A stretch of 64,000 nt of DNA, taken from assembly GCF_005943945.1 (NCBI RefSeq), contig NZ_CP040710.1, forward strand, positions 941,001 to 1,005,000. The letters are read 5' to 3'. Shown here in pieces: positions 1-10,800 of the stretch. Position 1 is the stretch's first letter; each line of letters starts with the position of its first letter. This stretch comes from Aggregatimonas sangjinii. Its GTDB lineage: Bacteria > Bacteroidota > Bacteroidia > Flavobacteriales > Flavobacteriaceae. A program made the translations under genes and the position numbers. The notes beneath the pieces were generated by a model, which saw only the letters and a program-made list of their open reading frames with translations, was not told where the DNA came from and made no database searches.

Positions 1-1397
1 TCATCCTTAATCAAGACGCGTTGCGGGGTGAAGTTATGGATGGTAGCGAGTGCTCCAAAACGAATACTGTGTTGGTTGTTAGGAAAATAGTCGTAATCGG
101 TCTTCAGCGTAAAATCATTGATGCCCGAACTGGTATTGAATGAAGAAACTTCTTCTGTACCATCTTCGAAAATTTCCTTGAAATCGCCGGTAACCTTAAA
201 TTGATAGTTGCTAAAGATAAGTGAGGTGTTCGAAAAAAGCTTATTGGTGAACTGATGGTTCCATCTGAGGGTAGAAGTGATGTTCCCCCAACCAAGCCTG
301 ACCCTATCTTCGTCAAATTGACTTTTGGAATCCGTATAAAATTTGTCCCTGCCGTAGTAATTGCTCCAATACAGTTTGTCTTTCGGGCTGAAGATATGAT
401 GCACCTTAAAATTAAGATCGGCAAAATAGTAACCGCCCACCCCTTCTCCGTCTGTTTGCGCTTTAATAAATGGTCGCGCGAGAACATCGGCATAGGTGCG
501 GCGACCGCTTACGATAAAGGATGTTTTCCCCTTATTTATAGGGCCTTCTAATAAAACGGACGAAGAAATTAGTCCAATATTCACTTTCCCGGATAGTTTT
601 TCCTTGTTCCCGTCTTTCATGTCGATTTTGATCACCGAGGATAACCTACCCCCGAAACGAGCGGGAAAACCTCCTTTAAATGCTTCGACCGATTTGATAG
701 CATCACCGTTAAAAACAGAAAAGAAGCCAAAAAGATGATTGGAGTTATACACCACTGCGTCATCTAAAATGATGAGGTTTTGATCAGGAGTACCCCCACG
801 AACGAAAAAACCCGAGCTTCCTTCAGACCCGGCTTGAATGCCAGGAAGTAGCTGCAAGGTTTTCAAGACATCTTTTTCCCCGAGTAATGCCGGTATATCT
901 TGAATTATAGAAGGATTTATTTTCACGGTGCTCATCTGTGTTACTTTGCTATCCTTTATTTTTTCGTCGGCAGTAACGACTACTTCTTCCAACGATTCTG
1001 CGGAAGGCGAAAGTTTCAACTCCCAGACAGTATCTTGGTTAAGTTCAATTGTTTTGACCTGGGTAGCGTAACCGATATAGGAAATATAGATTTCGTGCGT
1101 GCCTTCGGGAAGGGTTAAGGAAAAAAAGCCATAATCATTGGTAGTCGTACCTAATTTGATTTTCGGTACATATACCGAAACACCCAGAAGGTTTTCCCCG
1201 CTTCCGGTTTCCGATATATAACCGCTTATGGTGTGTGTTTGATCGGATTGATAAAGTACTTTCGAAGTCAATCGGTGATCCGGCGTTTTTTTCGAAAACC
1301 CTTGGGACATAAGGAGCGAAAAAAACACGGTAAAATACATTTTGTTTGTCAAACTGGTTAGGTTTTTTTGGTTTGTAAAATTGCTTCCTATCATCAT
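1..1397 (-). CDS. TonB-dependent receptor with carboxypeptidase-like regulatory domain (5' part, truncated by window edge)
   Basis: The minus-strand frame stays open from an ATG at 1397 to the window start, giving about 465 residues of an outer-membrane TonB-dependent transporter. The first about 50 residues contain a hydrophobic signal-like stretch. A carboxypeptidase-D regulatory-like domain follows (motifs HTISGYISE, GENLLGVSVYV, and ISYIGYATQ near residues 60-115). The plug domain comes next (LQLLPGIQ, FFVRGGTPDQN, FKGGFPARFGGRLSSV), then the first barrel strands. These are standard TonB-receptor plug signatures. The family imports siderophores, glycans or other nutrients with TonB/ExbBD energy. 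No SusD partner is visible in the window, so the substrate is unknown. An in-frame ATG at 1394 is an alternative start. The 3' end and most of the barrel lie outside the window. Confidence 0.9.
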   Translation of the reverse strand, partial: MMIGSNFTNQKNLTSLTNKMYFTVFFSLLMSQGFSKKTPDHRLTSKVLYQSDQTHTISGYISETGSGENLLGVSVYVPKIKLGTTTNDYGFFSLTLPEGTHEIYISYIGYATQVKTIELNQDTVWELKLSPSAESLEEVVVTADEKIKDSKVTQMSTVKINPSIIQDIPALLGEKDVLKTLQLLPGIQAGSEGSSGFFVRGGTPDQNLIILDDAVVYNSNHLFGFFSVFNGDAIKSVEAFKGGFPARFGGRLSSVIKIDMKDGNKEKLSGKVNIGLISSSVLLEGPINKGKTSFIVSGRRTYADVLARPFIKAQTDGEGVGGYYFADLNFKVHHIFSPKDKLYWSNYYGRDKFYTDSKSQFDEDRVRLGWGNITSTLRWNHQFTNKLFSNTSLIFSNYQFKVTGDFKEIFEDGTEEVSSFNTSSGINDFTLKTDYDYFPNNQHSIRFGALATIHNFTPQRVLIKD

Positions 1398-1773
1398 CGT
1401 AATCCTAGGATGAGGTGATAAGGAAGTTGCAAATGGTTTGGTTTGTTGCGCCTAGTTTTCCAGTTCGATTTAAGGTTGCCATTGGTTGGATTCTTCGGCA
1501 AGAAAGAACTATTTTTAATTTGATGTTGTTAACAAAAGAATAAATATGCAAAATATTTCAGCATATAGTGTTAAATCCGAATCAAACGCATAACGTTTGT
1601 GAGAATGATTTATTTGAATAGTATTCATGTTATCAATTTGCTATTTCTATACTTAGTCAAACCTCAGATGGCTATCCGGAAAGAAGGTTTTATGGAATTT
1701 TAGAACAAGCAAGGCATAAACTAAACACTTCGTCTTTGCACCCAATTTTTTAATCAGCTGTGAAGACATGATA
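1398..1773. other. Intergenic region upstream of the TonB receptor gene
   Basis: This is an AT-rich gap between the TonB receptor start and the terminator of the giant surface-protein gene. It must hold the receptor's promoter, since the gene reads away from here on the minus strand. I found no match to the Bacteroidota -7 consensus in the correct orientation, no convincing open reading frame, no tRNA-like fold and no riboswitch that I recognise. Confidence 0.5.
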
Positions 1774-1805
1774 TAAAAAAAGCCCCGACAATTAAGTCGG
1801 GGCTT
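1774..1805 (-). terminator. Rho-independent terminator of the giant surface-protein gene
   Basis: A perfect 10-bp stem (AAGCCCCGAC at 1780-1789 pairing with GTCGGGGCTT at 1796-1805) has a 6-nt AATTAA loop. On the minus strand it is followed by a run of T (rc of 1774-1780). It lies 21 bp beyond the stop codon of the gene at 1827-11222. Confidence 0.9.
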
Positions 1806-1826
1806 CTGTATTGATTAATACTTGAA

Positions 1827-4800
1827 TTATTCGATAATGATGTTGTCGCTATCGAACCATTCATCTCCATCGACTCTTATAATGTAAGTGCCGGTCGGTA
1901 GGTTGCTAAGTTCATGATAAACTTTAACCATACCTGTCTCAACATCGTACGATTTAGGAGTTTCTACCAATCTACCGCTAAGGTTGTACAAGCTTACCTG
2001 TATCGTCGTTTTGCTGGTAGGAACCACAAAGTTTTTGCTTTGCGAAGCTCCTTTGGCCGTACTGATCGACTTGGTTTTTGTATTCACCTCGAGCGTGATC
2101 GTTGAACCGCTTTGCGCAGGTACTGGGTAAACAGCTCCAAGCGCGTAGAAATCGCTGATCCTCGTTCCGTTAGGTCCACAGCTGCTTCCATCAGGAAAGT
2201 TCAACGTGAACACTGTAGAACCAACACAACCATCTGGAGATACCCAGGAAATGTTGATATCCCCAAAGTCGGATTCTTGAAGATCTAATTTCTCAACCCT
2301 TTGGTTGCCTGGCCAGATCGGTCGACTATCCTGCACAATGACATCCCCGTTAGGGAATTCGAAGGTGAAACTCCACTCAGAGTAATCTTCGGCTAGGCCA
2401 TCGAAAAGGTTGTCGGGATCCATGTGCATCCATAAGTATAGGTTATCCCCTAAACAAGCCGCAGTACTATTTCCAGGCGTATAGGTTCCGGGTTGATCAC
2501 GTGGTAGAATCTTGAATGCCGGGTTGATACCACAAGCACTGTTGACATTTACCGTAACGGAATCTTCTCCGATGCACCCTAAATCATTGACTACCGTAAC
2601 CGAGTAGGTAGTAGTGCCTATTGGCGCTACCGTTATCGATGCAGTAGACTCGCCTGTCGACCATAGAATAGTATCGGAATCTCCAGCCCCACTTACGGTT
2701 AGTAAAGTACTTTCCCCAGACTCTATGGTAACATCCGGACCAGCATCGATGGCGATTGATTGAACCTCTACTGTAAACGATAGTTCCGCCGAGCAATCTG
2801 GAATGGTACTATCCGTAACTACTACCGTATAGGTCGTAGTTTCCGTCGGAGCTACCGTAATCGAAGCGGTGGTTTCACCATTGCTCCATAGGTAGGTGTC
2901 ACCACCCGAAGCCAATATGGTAGCTTCCTCACCAACACATATTTCCTCTTCTCCTAAAACGGTAGCATCGATATCGCAAAGGCTGATAAGTCCCGCATCG
3001 ATTGTCGTGATATCCGTGCCGCCTACAGTAAAGCAACCGGTTACGCCATTGGCATCGGCGTCCGAATTAAGTGCTGAATCCCCGACATTACTCTCTGTAA
3101 ATTCAAACCCACCCGGAGTGCTGAACACGACATAATATTCGCCGCTATTCGGGCATACGTCTAAGGCGTAATAACCAGGCGCATTGGTCGTGGGTTCATT
3201 GGCCGTAACTGTAGAACTGATCATAGTACCTCCAGAGTTCGAACCATCATTGCATTGGTACAAGGTTACGGTAACTCCATTTACCCCGGTATCACCATCA
3301 TCCTGAATACCATTTTCGTTAACATCGTTCCAGACGTAATCCCCAACGGAAACCTTGTTTTCCACATTTACAAAAACATCATCGGTATCTGTACAGCCCT
3401 CAGCGGAAGTTACAGTAACCGTATATGTTGTAGCTGCTGTAGGTGCTACTTCGATGGCAGCGGTGGTTTCACCATTGCTCCATAGATAACTTACACCACC
3501 AGTTGCGGTCAAGGTAAGCAACTCCCCACTGCATGAAGTAACATCGCTACCCGCATTGGCAACGACCTCTGGGTTGATCGATACGACGACTTCGTCTGTA
3601 TCGGTACAGCCTTCGGCCGAGGTAACCTCCACGGTATAGGTAGTATCCTCCGTTGGGGAAACGATAATGGATGCCGATGTCTCACCGGTACTCCATAGAT
3701 AGGTTCCGCCCCCGCTCGCGGTCAATGTCGCATCGTCGCCTGAGCAGACCGCGATATCGGCTCCCGCATTGGCAACGACCTCTGGGTTGATCGATACGAC
3801 GACTTCGTCCGTATCGGTACAGCCTTCGGCCGAGGTAACCTCCACGGTATAGGTAGTATCCTCTGTTGGGGAAACGATAATGGATGCCGATGTCTCACCG
3901 GTACTCCATAGATAGGTTCCGCCCCCGCTCGCGGTCAATGTCGCATCGTCGCCTGAGCAGACCGCGATATCGGCTCCCGCATTGGCAACGACCTCCGGGT
4001 TGATCGATACGACGACCTCGTCCGTATCGGTACAGCCTTCGGCCGAGGTAACCTCCACGGTATAGGTAGTATCCTCCGTCGGGGAAACGATAATGGATGC
4101 CGATGTCTCACCGGTACTCCATAGGTAGCTTTCGCCACCGCTCGCGGTCAATGTCGCATCGTCTCCCGAGCAGATCGCGATATCGGCTCCCGCATTGGCA
4201 ACGACCTCTGGGTTGATCGATACGACGACCTCGTCCGTATCGGTACAGCCTTCGGCCGAGGTAACCTCCACGGTATAGGTAGTATCCTCTGTTGGGGAAA
4301 CGATAATGGATGCCGATGTCTCACCGGTACTCCATAGATAGGTTCCGCCCCCGCTCGCGGTCAATGTCGCATCGTCGCCTGAGCAGACCGCGATATCGGC
4401 TCCCGCATTGGCAACGACCTCCGGGTTGATCGATACGACGACTTCGTCCGTATCGGTACAGCCTTCGGCCGAGGTAACCTCCACGGTATAGGTAGTATCC
4501 TCCGTTGGGGAAACGATTATGGATGCCGATGTCTCACCGGTACTCCATAGATAGGTTCCGCCCCCGCTCGCGGTCAATGTCGCATCGTCGCCTGAGCAGA
4601 CCGCGATATCGGCTCCCGCATTGGCAACGACCTCTGGGTTGATCGATACGACGACCTCGTCCGTATCGGTACAGTCTTCGGCCGAGGTAACCTCCACGGT
4701 ATAGGTAGTATCCTCCGTTGGGGAAACGATAATGGATGCCGATGTCTCACCGGTACTCCATAGGTAGCTTTCGCCACCGGAAGCGGTAAGTGTCGCGCTC

Positions 4801-7800
4801 TCGCCAACACAAACAGCAACATCATCGCCAGCAACTGCGATTACAATTGGGTTAATAGAAACTACAACTTCATCGGTATCCTCGCAGCCATCATCCGAAG
4901 TAACGGTAACGGTATAAGTCGTGTCTACAGTTGGGGAAACTGTTATAGAAGCAGTCGTGTCGCCCGTGCTCCACAAGTATGTTCCACCACCTGAAGCCGT
5001 TAGGATTGTACTGTCTCCAGTACAGATTGCTATGTCGGCACCTGCATCCGCTGTCGGAAGTGGGTTTACATTAATCATTGCACCATTCACATCCAGAGAG
5101 GCACAAAGATCGCCACCACCTTGAACTAAGAGCGCATTGACCTGTCCGCCAGTAGTCTCACCAGGAGTTACGACACTTAACGGGTCGAAATCGCTTGGAA
5201 ATACAAATGGGTGTATCGTGTACATACCGGCATCGGCAACACTGAACTCGGGAGTACTTGAAAGGTCCTGGATGACCAGATCATCTCCCGAAGTAAGTAC
5301 GTATGCCAAAGTGTATCCTGCAGGTACTTGTGCGTTTCCATCAGGTATTGCCAATATTGTGGCTGCACCACCATCTAAACATACCGCTGGGGTAGGAGTG
5401 ATAGTTCCAGCCTGCGGATCGGTAACCGTTACAACAGCACTATCGGAAGCTTCACAGCCTTCAGCACTGGTTACGGTAACAGTATATTCACCGGCATCGC
5501 TGACGGTTATGGAAGCGGTGGTCTCACCATTGCTCCACAGGTAGGTCACATCATCCGATCCTTCTGCCGTTAAAGTAGCCGTTTGGCCTGCGCAAATTTC
5601 CGCATCCTCGACACTAACTTCTGGTAAAGGGTTTACATTGACCATCGCACCTGTCACATCCAAAGAGGCGCAAAGATCGCCACCACCTTGAACCAAGAGT
5701 GCATTGACCTGTCCTCCAGTAGTCTCACCAGGAGTTACTACACTTAACGGGTCGAAATCACTTGGAAATACAAATGGGTGTATCGTGTACTTACCGGCAT
5801 CGGCAACACTGAACTCGGGAGCGTTTGAAAGGTCTTGGATGACCAAATCATCTCCTGAAGTCAATACATAAGCCAACGTATATCCGGTTGGAACCACTGC
5901 GTTGCCATCTGGTACGGCAGAAATCATAACACTATCGCCCTCTAAGCAAACTGCCGGATTTGGAATGATAGTTCCGGCCTGGGGATCCAGTACGATTACC
6001 ACTACTTCATCGGTATCTTCACAAGCATCATCAGTAGTTACGGTTACGGTATAGGTAGTATCGGAGGTTGGAGAAACCGTAATAGAAGCTGTTGTAGCTC
6101 CAGTGCTCCACAAATATGTGGCGCCACCCGTAGCAGTTAAGGTTACTTCCCCCGTTGCACAAATGGTCACATCATCACCTGCATCTGCAAAGTCTGTTGG
6201 ACAAGGAATATTAATTCCCGCATCGAATGTCAGGTCGTCGTCCTGTCCGGCCGTCACGGTGAACGGCTGTGTATTGCCGTCTTGGTCCGCGTCTGAATCG
6301 GCCGCATCGTCACCGCCCTGGTCGGCCGGTGAGAAGACGTAGTCGGCGGGCAACGTGCCCGGTACGAACATGATCACGTACTCGCCCGGTGCAACGGCCT
6401 CGAAGAGGTAGTTCCCGTTGGCATCGGTAACGGTCTCGTCGATGACGTTCCCTGCGGTGTCCTTAAGCTGTACGGTGACCCCTGCGACACCGTCCTCGTC
6501 GGGATCCTGTACGCCGTCCCGGTCGTTGTCGAAGAACACGGTATCGCCTATGTTGACGGGATTGAATATCCCGGCATCGATGGTCGTGTCGTTCTCCCCT
6601 GGGGAGAGCTCGACGCAATCGCTCACGCCGTCCTCGTCCACGTCTGAATCGGCCGCATCGTCACCGCCCTGGTCGGCGGGCGAAGTCACGAAATCTGCAG
6701 GTACGTCGATACCGACATAGTATTCGGTATTGGGTTCCAGGTCGGCGAACTCGTAGTTGCCATTACCGTCGGTTGTCGTTGTCGCGATGGCCTCGGTCTC
6801 CCCACAGATGTAGAGACTGACCGTGATGCCTGAAACGCCTTCCTCGCCCGGGTCCTGTATACCGTCCTGATCTTCGTCGAGGAACACGGTATCGCCAAGT
6901 GAGGCCCTCGGCAGGTTGATTCCCGCATCGAATGTCAGGTCGTCGTCCTGTCCGGCCGTCACGGTAAAGGGCTGCGTATTGCCATCGGTGTCGGCATCGG
7001 AATCGGCCGCATCGTCACCGCCCTGGTCGGCCGGTGAGAAGACGTAGTCGGCGGGCAATGTGCCCGGTACGAACATGATCACGTACTCGCCCGGTGCAAC
7101 GGCCTCGAAGAGGTAGTTCCCGTTGGCATCTGTGGCGGTCTCCTCGATGACGTTCCCTGCGGTGTCCTTAAGCTGTACTGTCACCCCTGCGACACCGTCC
7201 TCGTCGGGATCCTGTACGCCGTCCCGGTCGTTGTCGAAGAACACGGTATCGCCCACGTTGACGGGGTTGTATATCCCTGCGTCTATGGTCGTGTCGTTCT
7301 CCCCTGGGGAGAGCTCGACGCAATCGCTCACGCCGTCCTCGTCCACGTCTGAATCGGCCGCATCGTCACCGCCCTGGTCGGCGGGCGAAGTCACGAAATC
7401 TGCAGGTACGTCGATACCGACGTAGTATTCGGTATTGGGTTCCAGGTCGGCGAACTCGTAGTTGCCATTACCGTCGGTTGTCGTTGTCGCGATGGCCTCG
7501 GTCTCCCCACAGATGTAGAGGCTGACCGTGATGCCTGAAACGCCTTCCTCGCCCGGGTCCTGTATACCGTCCTGATCTTCGTCGAGGAACACGGTATCGC
7601 CAAGTGAGGCCCTCGGCAGGTTGATTCCCGCATCGAATGTCAGGTCGTCGTCCTGTCCGGCCGTCACGGTGAACGGCTGTGTATTGCCGTCTTGGTCCGC
7701 GTCGGAATCGGCCGCATCGTCACCGCCCTGGTCGGTCGGTGAGAAGACGTAGTCGGCGGGCAACGTGCCCGGTACGAACATGATCACGTACTCGCCCGGT

Positions 7801-10800
7801 GCAACGGCCTCGAAGAGGTAGTTCCCGTTGGCATCTGTGGCGGTCTCGTCGATGACGTTCCCTGCGGTGTCCTTAAGCTGTACTGTCACCCCTGCGACAC
7901 CGTCCTCGTCGGGATCCTGTACGCCGTCCCGATCGTTGTCGAAGAACACGGTATCGCCCACGTTGACGGGGTCAAAAATACCGGCATCCACGGTAAGGTT
8001 ATCATCATCTAGGATTTCGAAACATCCTGAATTTCCATTATCGTCAATGTCGGAATCGGTAGTGTCATCCGAACAATTATTACTTTCGGTAGCTTCGAAG
8101 CCAGTTGGAATATCGAAAACTACGATATACTCTCCTGAATTTCTACAGACCTTGAAATTGTAATAACCCGGCAATCCGTTTGAATCGTCCTGTGTTTCCA
8201 TAGAAGCGATTGCATTTCCGGTAGGATTTGTTCCATCGGTACATTGAAAAAGAGAAACGGTAATGCCGTTGATTCCCATTTCTCCATCCTGACAACCGTC
8301 TTGATTTTCGTCGTTCCAAACATAGTTGCCGATATTCACTTGGTCTTCAACAATGACCATGGCACCTGCAACATCCAAAGATGCGCAAAGATCACCACCC
8401 CCTTGCACCAATAGTGCATTTACCTCACCACCTGTGGTAACTCCGGGAGTAACCACACTTAATGGATCAAAGGAAGAAGGATACACAAAAGGATGTATGG
8501 TATATTTTCCGTCTGCGGAAACGCTGAATTCAGGTTCTGTCGAAAGGTTCTGAATGACCAAATCATCTCCCGATGTCAATACATAGGCTAAGGTATATCC
8601 GTCAGGAATGGTTGCATCACCGTTTGGGCTTGCTGAAATTCCGACTAATCCGGTTTCCAGACAGACTGTTCCGGCCACTGGGGTTACGGTTCCTGCATCC
8701 GGATCGGAAACGATGACCATAGCACCTACCACATCCAAAGATGCGCAAAGGTCGCCTCCTCCTTGAACTAAAAGACTATTGACGTCAAATCCTGTTGTAC
8801 TTCCGAATTCAACAACTGTCGATGGATCGAAATCAGAAGGGAATACAAAAGGATGAATCGTATATTTTCCACCTTCGGCAATATTGAATTCAGGAGCGCT
8901 GGATAGGTCTTGGATGACCAAATCGTCCCCTGAAGTCAGTACAAATGCCAAGGTGTACCCATCGGGTACATTGGCATCACCAGCTGGATTTCCGGTAATC
9001 GTCACATCTTCCCCTGTAAGGCATACGGCTGCCGGATTCGGCGAAATCGTACCTGCTTGTGGATCGTTTACCGTTACGATTACACTATCCGTTCCTGTAC
9101 AACCGGTATCACCAGTCACCTCTACCGTATATTCACCAGCTTGGGTGACTGTTATTTCCGCTGTGGTCTCCCCGGTACTCCACAAATAGGTTTCTCCTCC
9201 GGAAGCGGTCAATACCGCCTCTTGTCCTTCGCAAATTTCGATATCAGGACCGGCATCGGCAGTAATTTCGCCAATGGTTACCGTTACCTCATCTGTAACG
9301 GAACAGCCACTGCAACTGGTCGCGGTTACGGAATAGGTAGTTGTTTCATCGGGTGAAACAATAATTGACTGGGTGGTTTCCCCGTTTGACCATAGGTAAT
9401 CGATATCAGACGTTGACGTTCCTTCACATGAAGAAGCGTTGATTCTAATCGTATCTAAATCCCAGACACTTTTGTCTCCATTGTTATCAAATTGATCGTA
9501 GGCATACAATTCGAAGGAAAATGTGGCCGATTCTCCTTCGGCTACAATAAATTCATCATTATTTGCAAAATCGAAGAACCTATTTAACCAATTGCTCTGC
9601 GAGGTTGGTATATCTACCTCTCTAAATATTTCCTGCCCATTTTTTAGTACGCGATAACCAAATCGGGTAGGATAATTATTACGCCCTTCGTTCACCGAAT
9701 TGTTTTGAGAAGAGGTTTGTCGGTAGTGTTCCGGAGCAAATTCGTCAAATGAAAAACTATCCAATTTAGCCGCTTGGCCCTTGTCAGCGTTCAATGTGTA
9801 ATCGAAACGTACTGCCCTTGGTGCATCATCGATAAAGGAGTTGGAATCCGCTCCTCCAAATCCAAAACAGGCCGCCCTTCCAGGATCAGACCTTGTTGTA
9901 CAGGAATGAGGTCCTTCATTGCGATATACAATGCTCGCATTTACAGTTGCAAAATCGAGATTTGTAATCGCAGGTGTAAATTCACTATAGTCGTTGGGGC
10001 TATTATTTCCTCCAACGGAATAACAATCCGCTAGATCGTATAGTACACTTTGATGTCCGTCAGAAAAACTACCGGACTCATCACAGGTTGAGCATTCCGG
10101 TTCACTGGATGGATTCGCGGTAAGCGTTACTTCCTCCTCGGGGCAACTCTCTACATCATCACCTGCATCTACTTCAAAAGCCGTAACTACTACGGTATCG
10201 CTATCCCGGCAACCTTCACAATTTTCGACGCGAACGCGATATGTTCCTGGCTGGTCGACTTGAATATTTTGGCTGTTTCTGTTCCCGATGATATTGCCAT
10301 CTTGAGTGCTCCATCGGTATGTAACTTCAGCATTGTTGTCTTGCGGTTGGCAATCGCCTAGAGCCACATTGATGTCACCTTTCTCGTAATAACCATTTCC
10401 TCCGCTCAGCGTAAACCACCCTGATGCTCCAAAGCCGGTCCTCGTAACATCTCCACCATCACCAATCTGAAATGACGGACCGTCGGCGTGCACTGTATAA
10501 GTACCATGTCGGTTGGATATAATGGTACCCTCAACGTTGGGGTAATAACCGAAAGTTGAAAAATCTTGATTGTAATGACAGGAATTGTTCGGGTCATTAT
10601 TGTCCTTTGGACTATCATCTCTATGGTCATCGGGATCACCCATGGGAGGATTGGTAGTGTATCCACTGTAAAGAATGTCCACTTGAACCGTATCATGTCC
10701 ATTAGATGCAGTAGCTGTAAATCTTGCCGTACCATCATCGAAGGTCTCAAAATTTTGGTTGCTTGCTATGAACCGGGGTTCATCTTCATTATGGCTAACG

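Noticed and set aside
5137-7425. Long plus-strand open frames rich in Ser, Thr and Pro opposite the giant gene, repeated three times
   Set aside because: They are antisense shadows of the repeat arrays, with low-complexity composition and no start context; they repeat only because the sense repeats do.
3553-7980. Regular repeats that could suggest a CRISPR array
   Set aside because: Units are 213 and 705 bp, fully coding and without spacers, so they are protein repeats.
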